DNA from: Podarcis raffonei
Taxonomy: Eukaryota > Chordata > Lepidosauria > Squamata > Lacertidae
DNA length: 64,000 nt
Reading direction: 5' to 3'
NCBI RefSeq assembly: GCF_027172205.1
Contig: NC_070614.1
Span: forward strand, 36,648,001-36,712,000
The notes under the pieces were generated by a model, which was not told where the DNA came from, did not search any database, and saw only the letters and a list, made by a program, of their open reading frames with translations. The position numbers and the translations under genes are program-made. Below are positions 46,547-60,200 of the stretch, in pieces. Each line of letters begins with the position of its first letter. Within the stretch, counting starts at the first letter, position 1.

Positions 46547-46937
46547 TTTTATATCAAAAGTCCCACTAAGACACAGCAATGGGCAGAAATGAACTTTTCT
46601 GGTACTGGGGAGTCGCTGGAAAGAAAACAGCTCAGCTAAGGAGCAAATGAAAGCAGGGGTCCCCGAGAGCAACCACTGAAATGCCACTACACACATGGCA
46701 ACTGGCCCACAAAAAAACCCCAAACACTGATGAGATTCTATATCAGCAGTGACTGTGCATGCATAATGCGTCGTTTGTACTTCTCGGATTTTCCACAGCA
46801 AGGTTAAATGTAAAAAAGAAAAGAAAAGTTTGTGTGACTGAGCTGTACTGATTCCACAAGAAACTCTCGTCTGAAACTAAATATTTTTCTTTTAAAAATA
46901 ATGGTTATAAAGGAAACCAGGCTACAGAGGGGGAACC

Positions 46938-49900
46938 TCAGGGACCAGGCGCTGTCATCTTGAGCGCAGGGAACTCATTACAGATCTCTCCAGCCTCCTG
47001 ATGCCCAAGCTGGAACAAGGAGAAGGGTTTCTTGTCTGCTGCTTGGACTGGAACAAATCCTGCCTCAGCCACTTGTGTGGCTACTTGAGAGGAGAACACA
47101 GAGACCTGCTCCTTGTGGAGGTCAGGCAGGAAGCTGTGAAAAGAAGAAGTGGACAGATGAGTAAGGGGTGTGGGGAACCCAGGAGTCCTGGATCCCATTA
47201 AATACCCTGGCTAATGAGCTGCTCTGTTTAATTAGGCCCCACAGCCCTCCCAAGGTGCTTCTGGCCCTTGTCTGTACCCAGCCTGCTCCATTCAGAAGGA
47301 ACCAATTCACCCCACTGGATCGCTCTTGGTAATTTGTTTTAGTACTCCCAAATCTCCCAATTGGCTATCAGCCCCTATTAATGTGGGAATGTTCTGGGGT
47401 GCAGGAGAGGATATATTGTGAGATTATATCCTAATCCAACTTGTGCTAACAAGTTCCCAAAATATCAGCAGAGTTTATAGACATTCCCCTTTAAGTTCGC
47501 AATGGTAACATGTGCACAGGTTCGCTAGAACCTCTATAATAATTACTCTGGTAATTTCCCCTTTGTTCCCTCTTAAAATACAAGACACAACACAGTCTTT
47601 ATAAAAGTATAAAAGAGTTTACTCACGTTCTGTTCACAATATGATCCCAGAAGGCACACAGGCTTAAAAAGGTAAAATACATTTAGAATCTATCTTGTAG
47701 CAAGATAGTCCTTATCTCCTCTCTTGGCTGGGAGCCAAGAGAGCATCCTTAGAAGTTTCCTCATGGAAGGAAGATGGCAGAGAGAGAGAGATGGCTGCCT
47801 GCCCTGTGCTTTTGTCATTTACCTGCACAGGTGAGGCCACACCCACCTCTGGTCACATGCGGAGGAAGTCCGTCCCCAGGAAGTTTACCTGCTTGCTGGA
47901 CAGACATCCCTCCCCATGTTCTAACATGTACACTCTAGGAATGTTGTCATTGACTGCTCCTGTGTTTACATCCCACAATTAACACCCCCTGATGTGCACA
48001 CAAACTGAAATGAATCTGACACTAGTGAAGCTGTGCTGATGTGAACAGCTAGGGGAAGATACAGTACCAGGAAAAACTATGACTTCCAACGTGCTCTAAT
48101 GAACAAATGTGCACACATCCATAGTGGGCCAGCTTCCCAAGAGAGGATGCAGAAAATAATACTCACTTTGTCAGCTCAACAATAAGAGTGGCTTTCGGGG
48201 CTGCAATCAGATTGACATTTGGTTTTAGGACATGCACCATGCTACAAAAGACAAGCAAGGAGGAAGTGGTGACCGTAGAGATAAGAGACTGAGGACCCAC
48301 CAACTTTGCTCTCCAGTCTAGTGATGGCAAACTGCCCTCTGAACAATTTGGAATTAACTAAGTAATGGTGAGTTTTAACGGCATGTACTTCATTCGACAA
48401 AATGTAGGCGATTAGCTTATACCCAGTCTTTTTGCTTAGCCATCATTCTGTTTTATTTGCAGGGTGATCATATTACAATGAGCATTCATCTTCATTTGTT
48501 TGTGGGGTGTTTATATGTCTTTGCATGAATCATTTGTCCATCCCACATTTTCCAGTGCATTTCCTTGTCACTTTCCAGACTGCAAGAAGTTCATTTTTAA
48601 AAATAAAAAGTGAACTTGTAGTGCTAGGGCAACAGAGCCCTCTGATCCACCTTAAAGGCGCTAACCTCAAGTGCCAATGTGTGCTTGATCCCTTCTGCAA
48701 AGCACTGACAGACTGAAGACAGCCCATAGAGACTTCCAGATGGCTGCTATTTTCAGATGGCAAATTCAGGTGGCGCAATTAGAACTGATTGGGAGCTCTT
48801 GAGGAATAAGCCCACTTCCCCAAAAGACAAGAATTTTTGTGATAAAGAAAGTGACAGGAAAATGCACTGAAGAGAAGAAGGAGAAGAAGGAGGAGGAGGA
48901 GAAGAAGGAGGAGGAGGAGGAGGAGGGGAGGAATTTGGATTTGATATCCTGCTTTATCACTAACCTAAGGCGTCTCAAAGCGGCTAACATTCTCCTTTCC
49001 TTTCCTCCCCCACAACAAACACTCTGTGAGGTGAGTGGGGCTGAGAGACTTCAGAGAAGTGTGACTAGCCCAAGGTCACCCAGCAGTTGCATGTGGAGGA
49101 GCGGAGCCGCGAACCCGGTTCACCAGATTATGAGCCCAGTGCTCTTAACCACACCACACTGGCTCTCATTGTGGGACAACACTTGCTCTGATGCAACGCC
49201 ACAAGCCAATCAGCATGAAGGCTCCATAAAGAAGAGGTCAATTGGTAGCGCCCTAAGAGAGTTGGCCTCAATGCAGAAGAAACTCCCCAAACCTGGTTGT
49301 GTGGTCTGGTCACTAACTCACAGAAATGAGCGAGTCCCATTAAGGGTAAAGGGCTAATATTAGATACCTTTTGTGTGCGCACCAACAAAGGGTGCGGGCC
49401 ATAGGTGGCTAGCCTGCTAAATGCTGACCAGGGATGCACAGACCCTCGTAAAAATCTTGTTTTGTGTTCTAAAATGGGAAGTACCTTTGGGGGAAATGGC
49501 ACTCCATTTGCTCCACAACAGCCAAGCACTGTATTAGATTGCATCCAATGCTAGTTCTGCTCAATGTACCCCAATTGAAATTAATGGCCACGACTAGCTT
49601 AGGTCCATTCATTTCAATGTGTTAGCTACAACCCTATGAGCTGGACAGGCTTGTATTCAAAGTGAGGGAATTATAAGCTTTGATGATGTCACCAGTCTAG
49701 ATAGGCCAACATCCTTGCAACTAGATAAACCATGTCCTGCCTCCCAACCCTATTAGCTGCTTCCTACTTCTTGGCAGGGAACCCAAGAGTCCAGACTTCT
49801 GCAATATTCTCTTCCCCATGCCTCCAACCCAGCAGTCCCGTGCCCTCAGCCCATTCCTACCTGCAAGAGACGAATATGAGATTGAAGAGCTGTTGGTATT

Positions 49901-52900
49901 TGCCTTTGTGGTGGAGCTCAGGGAGGCAGTTGAGAGGCAAGAAGCAGACTCTGGTATCTTCTACGGAAGGAGGGCCTGCGGCATAGGAAACACACCACAC
50001 AGGGAAGAGAGAAAAAGCCAGGCTGAGAAACAACAAGGCCAACGCAACAGAAGGCAGAGAAAGGAGCAGATATATATTTTGCGGACAGGGAACGTGGCTA
50101 GAAACAGAGAATTTTTTTCTGCCACTCAGCAGAGAGTATAAAAATAGAGACAAGCGGTCCAGGAATCTGGAGGGTAATAGTCTCAAAATGCATTTATTAT
50201 TTTGATCTATCTAGATCACACTCTCGCTCACACACCCCATCTTCCGTTTTAAAAAAATCAGTGATGTAGAGATATGTAGGCACAAGCACATATGAACTTG
50301 CTTTATATAGTCAGGCCACTGGTCCATCTAACTCACAAATGCCTATTCTGATGGGCAGTGGCTCTCCAAAGACTCAGATAAGTCTTCTTAGCTCAGCTAT
50401 CTGATAGCCTTTCCACCGCAGATGAAAGGGACTGAATCTGGGAGTTTCTATATGCAAAACATACATTCGGCTGCCTCCTCAGAAAACAAGAAGGGTTGTG
50501 AAACTGCATACTGTATGTCTACGGTTTAAAGTGCTGCATGAGGAATTGGAAGGGGAAAGTTCTAATCCCACTGATGTTGACCCTCTTACTCCCAAGTGGC
50601 TGCTCAAACTGCTCTTGCTCCAAAGAACTGGCGTAGATGAGGCCTGCCGCTGGAACATCTGGAAAGGATCTCCCTCAACACTTTATGTTGTATTAATCTG
50701 TTTGCTCACCCGCTCTTCTCCCCTGGGCCTATTAATCTGATGCTGCAAGACTGCGAGGCTTTTAAGGGTCAGTGAATCGTATAAACATTTTGTAACTAGC
50801 CCTGAACTCTTGGGGCGGAGGGAAGATCAAAATCGAGTCAAGCCAACAAGCCATCACTCACTGGCGTATTGCGGAACCCTCTGGTCCAAGAGAGGAATGG
50901 AAAAGACCCTACACAGACCCTTAAACCGAGAGCAATGCCTGAGCCAGTTTGTATGTCAGATGAAACCATGTTTTGGAGAGACATGCACAGGGCAGGAACA
51001 AACCACCACAAGCCTCAGGCTCACATGCCCCCTCCCCTCTTTTACTTCAGCAGTTTTTAAAGTTTCACTTTCCCCAGAACTCAGCTGGCCAAGGCATTCA
51101 GGCAAGGGGTTGTGATTTATAACTCTGGTTTAATAAGCCAGCTTAAGAAGCCATGATTCTTGCTCCAGACAACATGACAAGCCAGGATTTGGGGTGGGGG
51201 CGGGGAGCTTTCTAAATGTCTGCTCCAAACTATCTGTGCAAGTCTGTGGCCCTTTCCTGCTGATGCACGTCCAAGGTTTAGAGCATGATGGGCAATCAAC
51301 CTGTTGACTACTTACCACTGTTAACACCCAGATTGGAATGGTCACCAGCCCCCTGTAAGTTGCCACTAATTCCCTCCTCATCAGAGGATGCTGATGGGTC
51401 ATAGCGAGTGTTATAGCTGAGTTCATACAACAGGGCAGTGACATTGTGCAAGGAAATTTCCTGGGCACTCTGTGGAGAGAAAGAAGAAGAATGGAATCTG
51501 TTTTTATTTGAGTCCCTCTTTTCCCGTCTTTGAATTCAAGTACCATGAACCACATTTTATTTTTAGCTTCTCTACATCCTCTTTATGCCATACATGCTCT
51601 GCATTTTTTTGGATAGACCAGGGGTTGTCAACCTGGTCTCTACCGCCCACTAGTGGGCGTTTCGGGATTCTAGGTGGGTGGTAGGGGGTTCTACGGCATA
51701 AGCTGAATCCTCCTTCCATCGAGCACTGGTGGGCGGTAAGGAAATTTTACCATCAAGAAAGATGCATTAGTGGGTGGCAGGTATGACTACCCCTGGGATA
51801 GACAAACAACCTCCCCTCCATGAGCAAGTTCCGGAGAAACATGCTTTGAGCAGTTCCAATTGGCCAGCATTTCTGTCAGTCACAAAGCTACTTCCCCCAC
51901 TTTCTTGGAACAGTTTTCAGAGCTTTTCAACTTGCTGGATTTTCCGCAGAAAGGGAAAATCCAGGTTAAATAGTGCACTAAACAAACATCTAAGAAGATG
52001 AACATATACAGTGTTTGTCTATGAAAAAGGGGTGGATGAACCTCTTAAGGCATGAGGAAGAGGCAAAAAGGGCAGTACTCAATCGGAAGGCTGCAAAGGT
52101 ATCCAACGAGGAGCGAAGGCTGAAGGAGGCAGCAGAGAAATCCATTTTCACTCCAGCTTTCAGAAAGCTATCGTCTTCTTGTTTATCAACCCTCTTCTCC
52201 TTGCAAAACCACAGCTGCTTTTCTGACGTCCGGCACAAAGGCAGCCACACTCACCTTACTGGGGATGCCATTGGTCGTTTTCAGCAGGCTGGGATCTTCT
52301 GCCTCAATCCCAAAAATGATGTAGGGGCCTGTGGCTACGTCTCCCCAATATCCCCGTGCTGGTATTCGTTCCCCTTTCTGAGAGGCAAGAAGTCTGGATC
52401 AGTATATACGTCATTTTTGCCCACAGCTGGTAGCCCACCAGTTTAAGAGTCCTGCTGGGGAAAAGCAATTACAAAGATTTCCGGGGGGTGGGGTGGGATT
52501 TAAAGGGAAGAATTGGCAGGCAGAAGGGCTAGCCCCCCTTTCCTATCCACTAATTCTCCCTTGGTTAGCTTTCCCAAACACGGAACTGGTGTTTCTCTCA
52601 TAAGATGAAGTTCTGTTCTTAGAAGCATGAGAACCGGTAACTGCAGACAAGAAGTGGAAACTGTTATTGGGATCCCAAGAATCAACACTTCATCAGAGGA
52701 TGGCTGCAGACTGCCAGAATTACGGGTGGATTTTCATCCTGCATGACAGTGCTCACAAACTGGATGGAAGAGGAAAAAGGACACAGAATCCAGGAGGACT
52801 AAAAACATGTATTTTGTGGTAGTCCTAGAAGGAAAGAGCAGTCTAAAAACTGACTTACTCCCTTAGTAGGACTGCACTTGCTGCAACTAGAACCTGCATC

Positions 52901-55900
52901 CCAAGACCTACCAGCAACAGCAGATTAAAATAACCAAATCATTTCAAGAAATCCTGAATGGGTAGTTGCAGATTAGACACACATCTATCTGCTTCTCATG
53001 CTATCGCAAAAAGATGACAGAAGCTACAGTGTGGCTCTCCCATGCTGCTGAGGTAATAGGAGGCAGTGCAGTGCAGTGGTTAGCGTGTTGGACGGGGTGT
53101 ACTTGGGTTCAAATCACTGCCTAGCCATCAAACTTGCTTTGCGATTCTGAGACAGTCATTCTCTCTCAGTCTAATCTATCTCACAGGGTTGATGTAACTA
53201 AAGGGGAAAGGGGAATCATCCTGTACCGACTTGAGCTCCTTAAAGGAAGAGGGGAATTATTAAAAATGATAATAAAAGTGGGGCACAGAAGGGGTGGTAA
53301 CCCTGTCTAAGAATAGACTTATATTCTCCCGCCACCCCACAAAAATAGGCCCAAGTGTAGCCAGTGTGCTGGACTCTTAACTCGCATAAGCTTCAGCTAA
53401 TTTAGTCAGGGATGACAGTATGGTCCTCCAAGTTCCTGGCCTAGTACAACCAGTCTCAAGAAAGTGAGGTGGCTCACATGTCTGAGGAGGCGGCCAGATG
53501 CCAAGGTCTTGTTGGGGATGTCGTAGGGGGCTTCCCGCATTTCAAAGGCCATGCCTGTGTCCCGCCACCGGTAAAACTCACGGAAGTTGATCACATTGGC
53601 CTAGGAGGGGAAAGAAATGCCACAACTGTAGAAAGGCGGTAACTCCCCAGAGCCCGTCTCTGTAGCCCAACAGCCCCAAGCTGAGCCAGAGGGGTTTGCA
53701 TGCCCAACACAACCGCCTTGGTTTCAGTTACGCACCCCATGTTCATGCAGCTTCATATTGAGGTCCCAGTCGCACACCCCGCGGCGAGAGTCATAGCGGG
53801 CCCCCAGGTACTGCCGGAGTCGCAGATCCCAGAGCTGCTTGATCTGGAAAGTCTGCGGGTCAGGATTCCGCCAGAACTTGAAGATGGCCTCCAACTGGTC
53901 CCTCTCCTTGAACTGTCATGCAAAGAGGAAAAGCGAGTGAATAACTGGAGCCGTAATTCCAGGATCCTCTGGAATAAAGGTAAAGGTAAAGGGACCCCTG
54001 ACCATTAGGTCCAGTCGTGACAGACTCCGGGGTTGTGGCGCTCATCTCGCCTTATTGGCTGAGGAAGCCAGTGTACAGCTTCCGGGTCATGTGGCCAGCA
54101 TGACTAAGCCGCTTCTGGCGAACCAGAGCAGAACACGGAAACGCAGTTTACCTTCCCACTGGAGCGGTACCTATTTATCTACTTGCACTTGACGTGCTTT
54201 CAAACTGCTAGGTTGGCAGGAGATAGACCGATTCGAACCGCCGACCTTCTGATCGGCAAGTCCTAGGCTCTGTGGTTTAACCCACAGCGCCACCCGCATC
54301 CCAATGGCAGCTAACAATAACTGGAGTCCTGCCGAGCCCATCATGGCAATGACAGCACATCAATCATGCCTCCATCACTCCTGCTGAATTAACTTGCATT
54401 TTACCTTGAGGGCAGACAAGTCAAGGAGGGGCAGATGAGCTTGCTGGAAATCAGGGTCTGTGACATAGCGGATGAAGAGGTTTGCCTTCTCCTGCAGATA
54501 AGCAGCTGTCTGGCCTCGGAGCAGTGTGTTCCCCATCAGCTCCAAGAATGTCTCACTTTTCTCTTGGTTGGTGGGAGGGAAAAAGAGACAGGGCTTGTTA
54601 CCATTCAGAAGACCCCAGTAAACAAGGGGCCAGAAGCCCTGGGAACCCAGGGAAGAAATGGAGATGGCGAGGGAGTATTTCATCTGCCTTCACCTTGCAG
54701 CCCCATCTTCTCTAGAGGCTCCACAGCAAGACTCAGAAACAGCAGCTGCCGACCCAGGGCTTCCAGATTGTTCTCCAGCACGTAGAACTGAGCAAAGGAG
54801 ACAAACAATTAGGAAGGCAGGCTTTAGTTTAAACAGCTCTCCTCAAGATCACAGCCATACTAGACATCTAAAACACATAACGTCCCCCCTCCCAAAGAAT
54901 CCTGGGAACTGTAGCTGGCCCCTCATGGAGCTACAATTCCCAGCACCCTTAACAATCTGAAGTTCCATAGGTGTCCTGTGAAAATGAATCTTAAGATGCT
55001 GTCAAAAATTTTGAGTCGGACTATTGGACCATCTAGCCTAGTATTCTCTGACTAGCAGCCAATCTTCAGAGTCTCAAGTCAACCTCCATCTTTTCTGTCC
55101 TTGCCACCTGAGATGTCAGAGATGGAACCTGGGACCTTCTGCCTGCAATGCATGTGCCCTGCTACCTGATTTTGGCAGGGGTGGGACAGGCTAGGACACT
55201 TCCTGCAAGAAATCCTAACTATCAGAGCTGCACAGAAGACAAGGAGGTGCCCAGCCTTGAATATGCTTTTCATCATTCAAGTTCTACCGTTTCCTCCATT
55301 TTCTTTCAACCCTTAAGGCTTTGTCTAATATTCCAAATGTGAGTGAAACCCTCCTGAGTCAGGAAAGCCTATCCACATCAAATCCAAGAGTAACAGCAGG
55401 GCAATTTATTGGAGCCAACTAGAGCCGCCCAAAATGTCACAATGAAAATGAAGGCGCTTTCAAGTTCAAAATAACTCTCTGTCTGGCTAGCTAACCAAAA
55501 CACCCTCAAGAAACAAGAAGTTTATTGTCCTGTCCTTCCTAGGCATTAGTGTATATACAGTAGACATGTAATGTTACGCCTGCCAGTCCTCCAGTCTTCT
55601 GTTTGGCAGACTGATGATTAGTCCAGAATGGCTGGTTAAGATTTAAATCAATGGGGCCAATGACCAGAAGGTGGTCCCTTGATAGGTGGGGAATCTCTCT
55701 GTGGTTTGTCATGAGATACCTATCAGGGTTGGAGGGTAAGGGCAGGTATGTGTGAGAAATAGCAAATGTCAGCAAACAGAACAGCAAGAGATAGCTGGGA
55801 GCTGACTGAAGAAACTTTGGAGTGCAACTTCATTCTTAGGGGACGTGAAGCAGGGAAGCAGATCTGCTCCTCTGCGGGTCACTGATCATTCTGCCCGCAT

Positions 55901-57199
55901 GTGTGTAAATAAAGGAAATTACACAAACGTATTACAGATCTCCAGCATGCTCTCATCTCAAGAAAACAGCAGCACTGTCCCTGGAAGCATACTGGAATCG
56001 TCTAACACAGATAAATAGTAAGGTGTCCTGGTTCCAACTCTCCAGCTCTAACTTAATACAGTGGTACCTCGGGTTAAGTACTTAATTTGTTCTGGAGGTC
56101 CGTTCTTAACCTGAAACTGTTCTTAACCTGAAGCATCACTTTAGCTAATGGGGCCTCCTGCTGCCGCTGCGCCGCCGGAGCACGATTTCTGTTCTCCTCC
56201 TGAAGCAAAGTTCTTAACCCGAGGTAGTATTTCTGGGTTAGCGGAGTCTGTAACCTGAAGCGTATGTAACCTGAGGTACCACTATATAGTACGTTATTCT
56301 GTCAGTAGATCTTCTCTATCCCAGGAGGCCCAACTTCCTGAATTTCCCACATCCTAGCTTGAAATGAATTGGCTCACCTTGCAAAGATTCTAGGAGTTCT
56401 TCCATCTCCCTAGCCTGCACCTCCTGGCTACCCCAAGGAACCCAAGAGTGCCAGAAAAGCTCCTAGAAACTCTGAGCTCCAAACTGAAAATTTGATTCCC
56501 CCCTCCACTTTCTTTCCCGGCCCTACTCCCATTCCTTCCTCTCTCCTTGATGACAAAAAAGTCCTCTTGTTATGAAGTGACACTCCAAAATGCTGGCTGT
56601 GAGACACATTGCCGCTGATTCATCTCCTCGTGATGAAGGAAGGTCGCAAGGGGAACGTGCTGGTGAATGTTGTCTGGTAGGAGTTGCTACAGGGGAAGGG
56701 GCTGAATTGATGCTGCTTCTATGAATTGTCATCTCCCCCCCACCTCCACGCTCTTCCTGAACTTCACACCTCCCTCACACGTGTCAGTCCATGGCCTTCA
56801 TGGGACATCTGAGCTGACCATGCTGAGCTGAGGGGCTCTCGTTGATGGGCAGCTGCCAACGCGTCCCTGCCAGGCTCCTCACATTGACAGGAATGAATTA
56901 ATGTCGCCACACGTTTCTGGGAAAGGGGGCAGAGCGCCAGCATCACTTCATCACATGGGCAGCCTGAGTCACCGTTGGAAAGGGAACCCAAGAGTGCCAG
57001 CTCCTCCGACCCTGCTCAACAGAGAAACCTCTCCTTCCGCAAAGCGAAGAAAGCAAAAAGGATGGGAACTTCTTCCCAGGCCCTTTGTTTTGTTGCAGTG
57101 TCTGAGATTGGGCTCTTTAGGGAGGCAGTTGCTGAAAGAGAGACAAGGTCCTTCCCAACAGAGATGAATCTGCCCTTCCAGGGTCAACATCAAGCATGT

Positions 57200-57231
<32 letters not shown>

Positions 57232-60200
57232 ATAGCCCAGCCACTCTGGGCGGCTCCCAACAGAATATTAAAAGCACAATAAAACATCAAACATGAAAAA
57301 CCTCCTTAAACAGGGCTGCCTTCAGATGTCTTCTAAAAGTCAGATAGTTGTTAGGCCAGGGCTTTGAGAATGGTATAGGTGCAATTTATTCTGAACAAAA
57401 AGCAAAACTAATTGTGAATAATGTGGTCACTGAGGAAATTGCTATTGAAAAAGGGACACGACAGGGGTGCCCAATATCCCCATTACTTTTCATAACTGTT
57501 CTGGAGGTGTTATTAAATATGATTAGAGGGGACCAGCTGGTAAAAGGGATTCAGGTCGGAGCTAAACAATATAAGTTGAGAGCATTTGCAGATGATTTAG
57601 TTTTAACTTTGCAAGAGCCAGACACTAGTACTAAAAGAGTTTTGGAGATAATACAAATTTTTGGTCGAGTAGCAGGTTTTAAGTTAAATAAACAAAAAAC
57701 AAAGGTACTGGGAAAAAATTTAACAGTGGAGGAAAGAGAGAAGTTTCAGAGTGAAACTGGATTAATGGTAGCAAATAAAGTGAAATATCTAGGGGCTAAT
57801 TTAACAACTAAGAATGTGAACTTATTTAAAGACAACTATGAGAAATGTTGGACAGAAATTAAGAAAGATTTGGAAATATGGTCGAATTTGAGACTTTCCT
57901 TGTTAGGCCGAATTGCTGTTATTAAGATGAATGTTTTGCCAAGAATGCTGTTTTTGTTTCAAACATTGCAGATTGTGGACAGAATGGACTGTTTCAAGAA
58001 GTGGCAGAAAGACATATCGAGATTTGTCTGGCAAGGCAAAAAGCCCAGAATAAAATTTAAGATATTAACTGATGCAAAAGAAAGAGGGGGGTTTGCCCTG
58101 CCGGACTTAAAACTGTATTATGAAGCAGCAGCTTTTTGCTGGCTGAAAGACTGGCTACTTCTTGAGAACACAGACATTTTGGACTTAGAAGGGTTCAATA
58201 ATAGGTTCGGTTGGCATGCATATATATGGTATGACAAGGTAAAAACTCATAAAAGTTTCAAAAACCATATTGTTAGGAAAGCATTATACAATGTTTGGAT
58301 TCGTTATAAAGATCTGTTGGAAAATAAAACCCCTAGGTGGTTGTCACCAATGGAGGCTAAGGAAGTGAAAAAACTTAATATGGAATCTAAATGGCCAAAA
58401 TATTGGGAAATTATAGAACAAGAAGGTGGAAATGTGAAATTACAGAGCTATGAGAAACTGAAGTCTAAAGTAAGAGATTGGCTTCATTATTATCAGATAA
58501 ATGAAGTTTTTAAACAGGACAGGAAAATCGGATTCCAGGTGGAGAAGTCAAAGCTAGAAACAGAATTGTTAGAACCCAATACTAAGAATTTGTCTAGAAT
58601 GTACAATTTGCTGCTGAAATGGAATACACAGGATGAAATGGTTAAATCAGCTATGATTAAATGGGCACAGGACATTGGTCATGACATTATGTTTGCTGAC
58701 TGGGAACAGTTATGGACCACCGGTATAAAATTTACGGCATGTAATGCCTTAAGAGAGAATATTATGAAAATGATTTATAGGTGGTACATGACCCCAGTCA
58801 AGCTTGCAAAAATCTATCATTTGCCCAATAATAAATGCTGGAAATGTAATGAAACTGAAGGTACTTTCTACCACCTTTGGTGGACGTGCCCAAGGATTAA
58901 GGTCTTCTGGGAAACGATATATAATGAAATTAAGAAGGTGCTTAAGTGTACCTTTCATAAAAAACCAGAGGCTTTTCTCCTGGGCATAGTAGGCCAATTG
59001 GTGTCAAAGAAAGACAGGACGTTCTTTATGTATGCTACAACAGCAGCAAGAGTTCTACTGGCAAAGTATTGGAAGATACAAGAACTACCCACGCTGGAAG
59101 AGTGGCAGACGAAGGTGATTGAATATATGGGACTAGCAGAGATGACGAGCAGAATCCGTGACCAAGGGAAAGAGACAGTGGAGGAAGACTGGAAGAAATT
59201 TAAACTTTATCTTAAAAATTCTTGTAAAATTACTGAGTGTTAAAATGTCATGGGTAAAGTATAGCAGATTTGCAGAGATATGACTGGATAAGAGGAAAGA
59301 AAAGGGTTATAGAAAGGAATTTATAAGTAATTCGGACCAGGGGTTGCTGAAAAAAGTTTAAAACAGGGATGCAGAAAAGGGAGGCATGGGGAAGTCGTTG
59401 AAATTGGGTATATGAATTTTTTTTTTTTTTTGAAATTATACATGTTTATATGTTTGTTTGTCAGTGTTTGTTGTTTGTATTGTCTTATATTATATGTTGA
59501 AAAACTAATAAAAATTTTATAAAAAAAAATAAAAAATAAAAGTCAGATAGTTGTTTATTTCCTTGACATCTGATGGGAAGGTCCTCTGCCTGGTTCCCTG
59601 TAACCTCACTTCTCACAGGGAGGGAAGAGCCAGAAGGCCCTTGGAGCTGGACCTCAGTGTCTCGGCACTCAGTCCTAGAAGCACTCTGTTTGGCAGTGTA
59701 GTATTCTGTGGGCGGAGCCAGCAGCAATGGATGAGAGGTGCCCCCTCCCCCAAGCTGAATTCAACCCTGGTGGTCCTGCCACCATTTACCCCCCCCCAAA
59801 AAAGGTACATTTATTTATTACCCTTGATAAGTTGCCTTTCCTCCATCACAGAAACCAAGGCACAATACGCACAGGCTTCCCTGTTAGTCTCCCTGCACAG
59901 ACACTAACCAGAACATAGGCCTGCATAGCTTCAGCATGGTTGCTGCTGTATCCTTTTGTATTGCATCTCTTAGTTTGGAAGTTCTATTATTATAAAAATC
60001 TAAATCACCTTGAGAAATTTGGCAGATAGGTGGTACAGTGGTACCTTGGTTTACGAACTTAATCCATTCCGGAAGTCCGTTCTTAAACCGAAGCATTCTT
60101 AAACCAAGGCGTGCTTTCCCATAGCAGCGGGGGACTCAGTTTACAAATGGAACACGCTCAACAGGAAGCAAAACATGTTCTGCTTCCAAGGCAAAGTTCA

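Noticed and set aside
48839-49357. 172-codon frame starting with Lys/Glu repeats
   Set aside because: Arises from the GAAGAAGGAGG tail and body of an antisense SINE.
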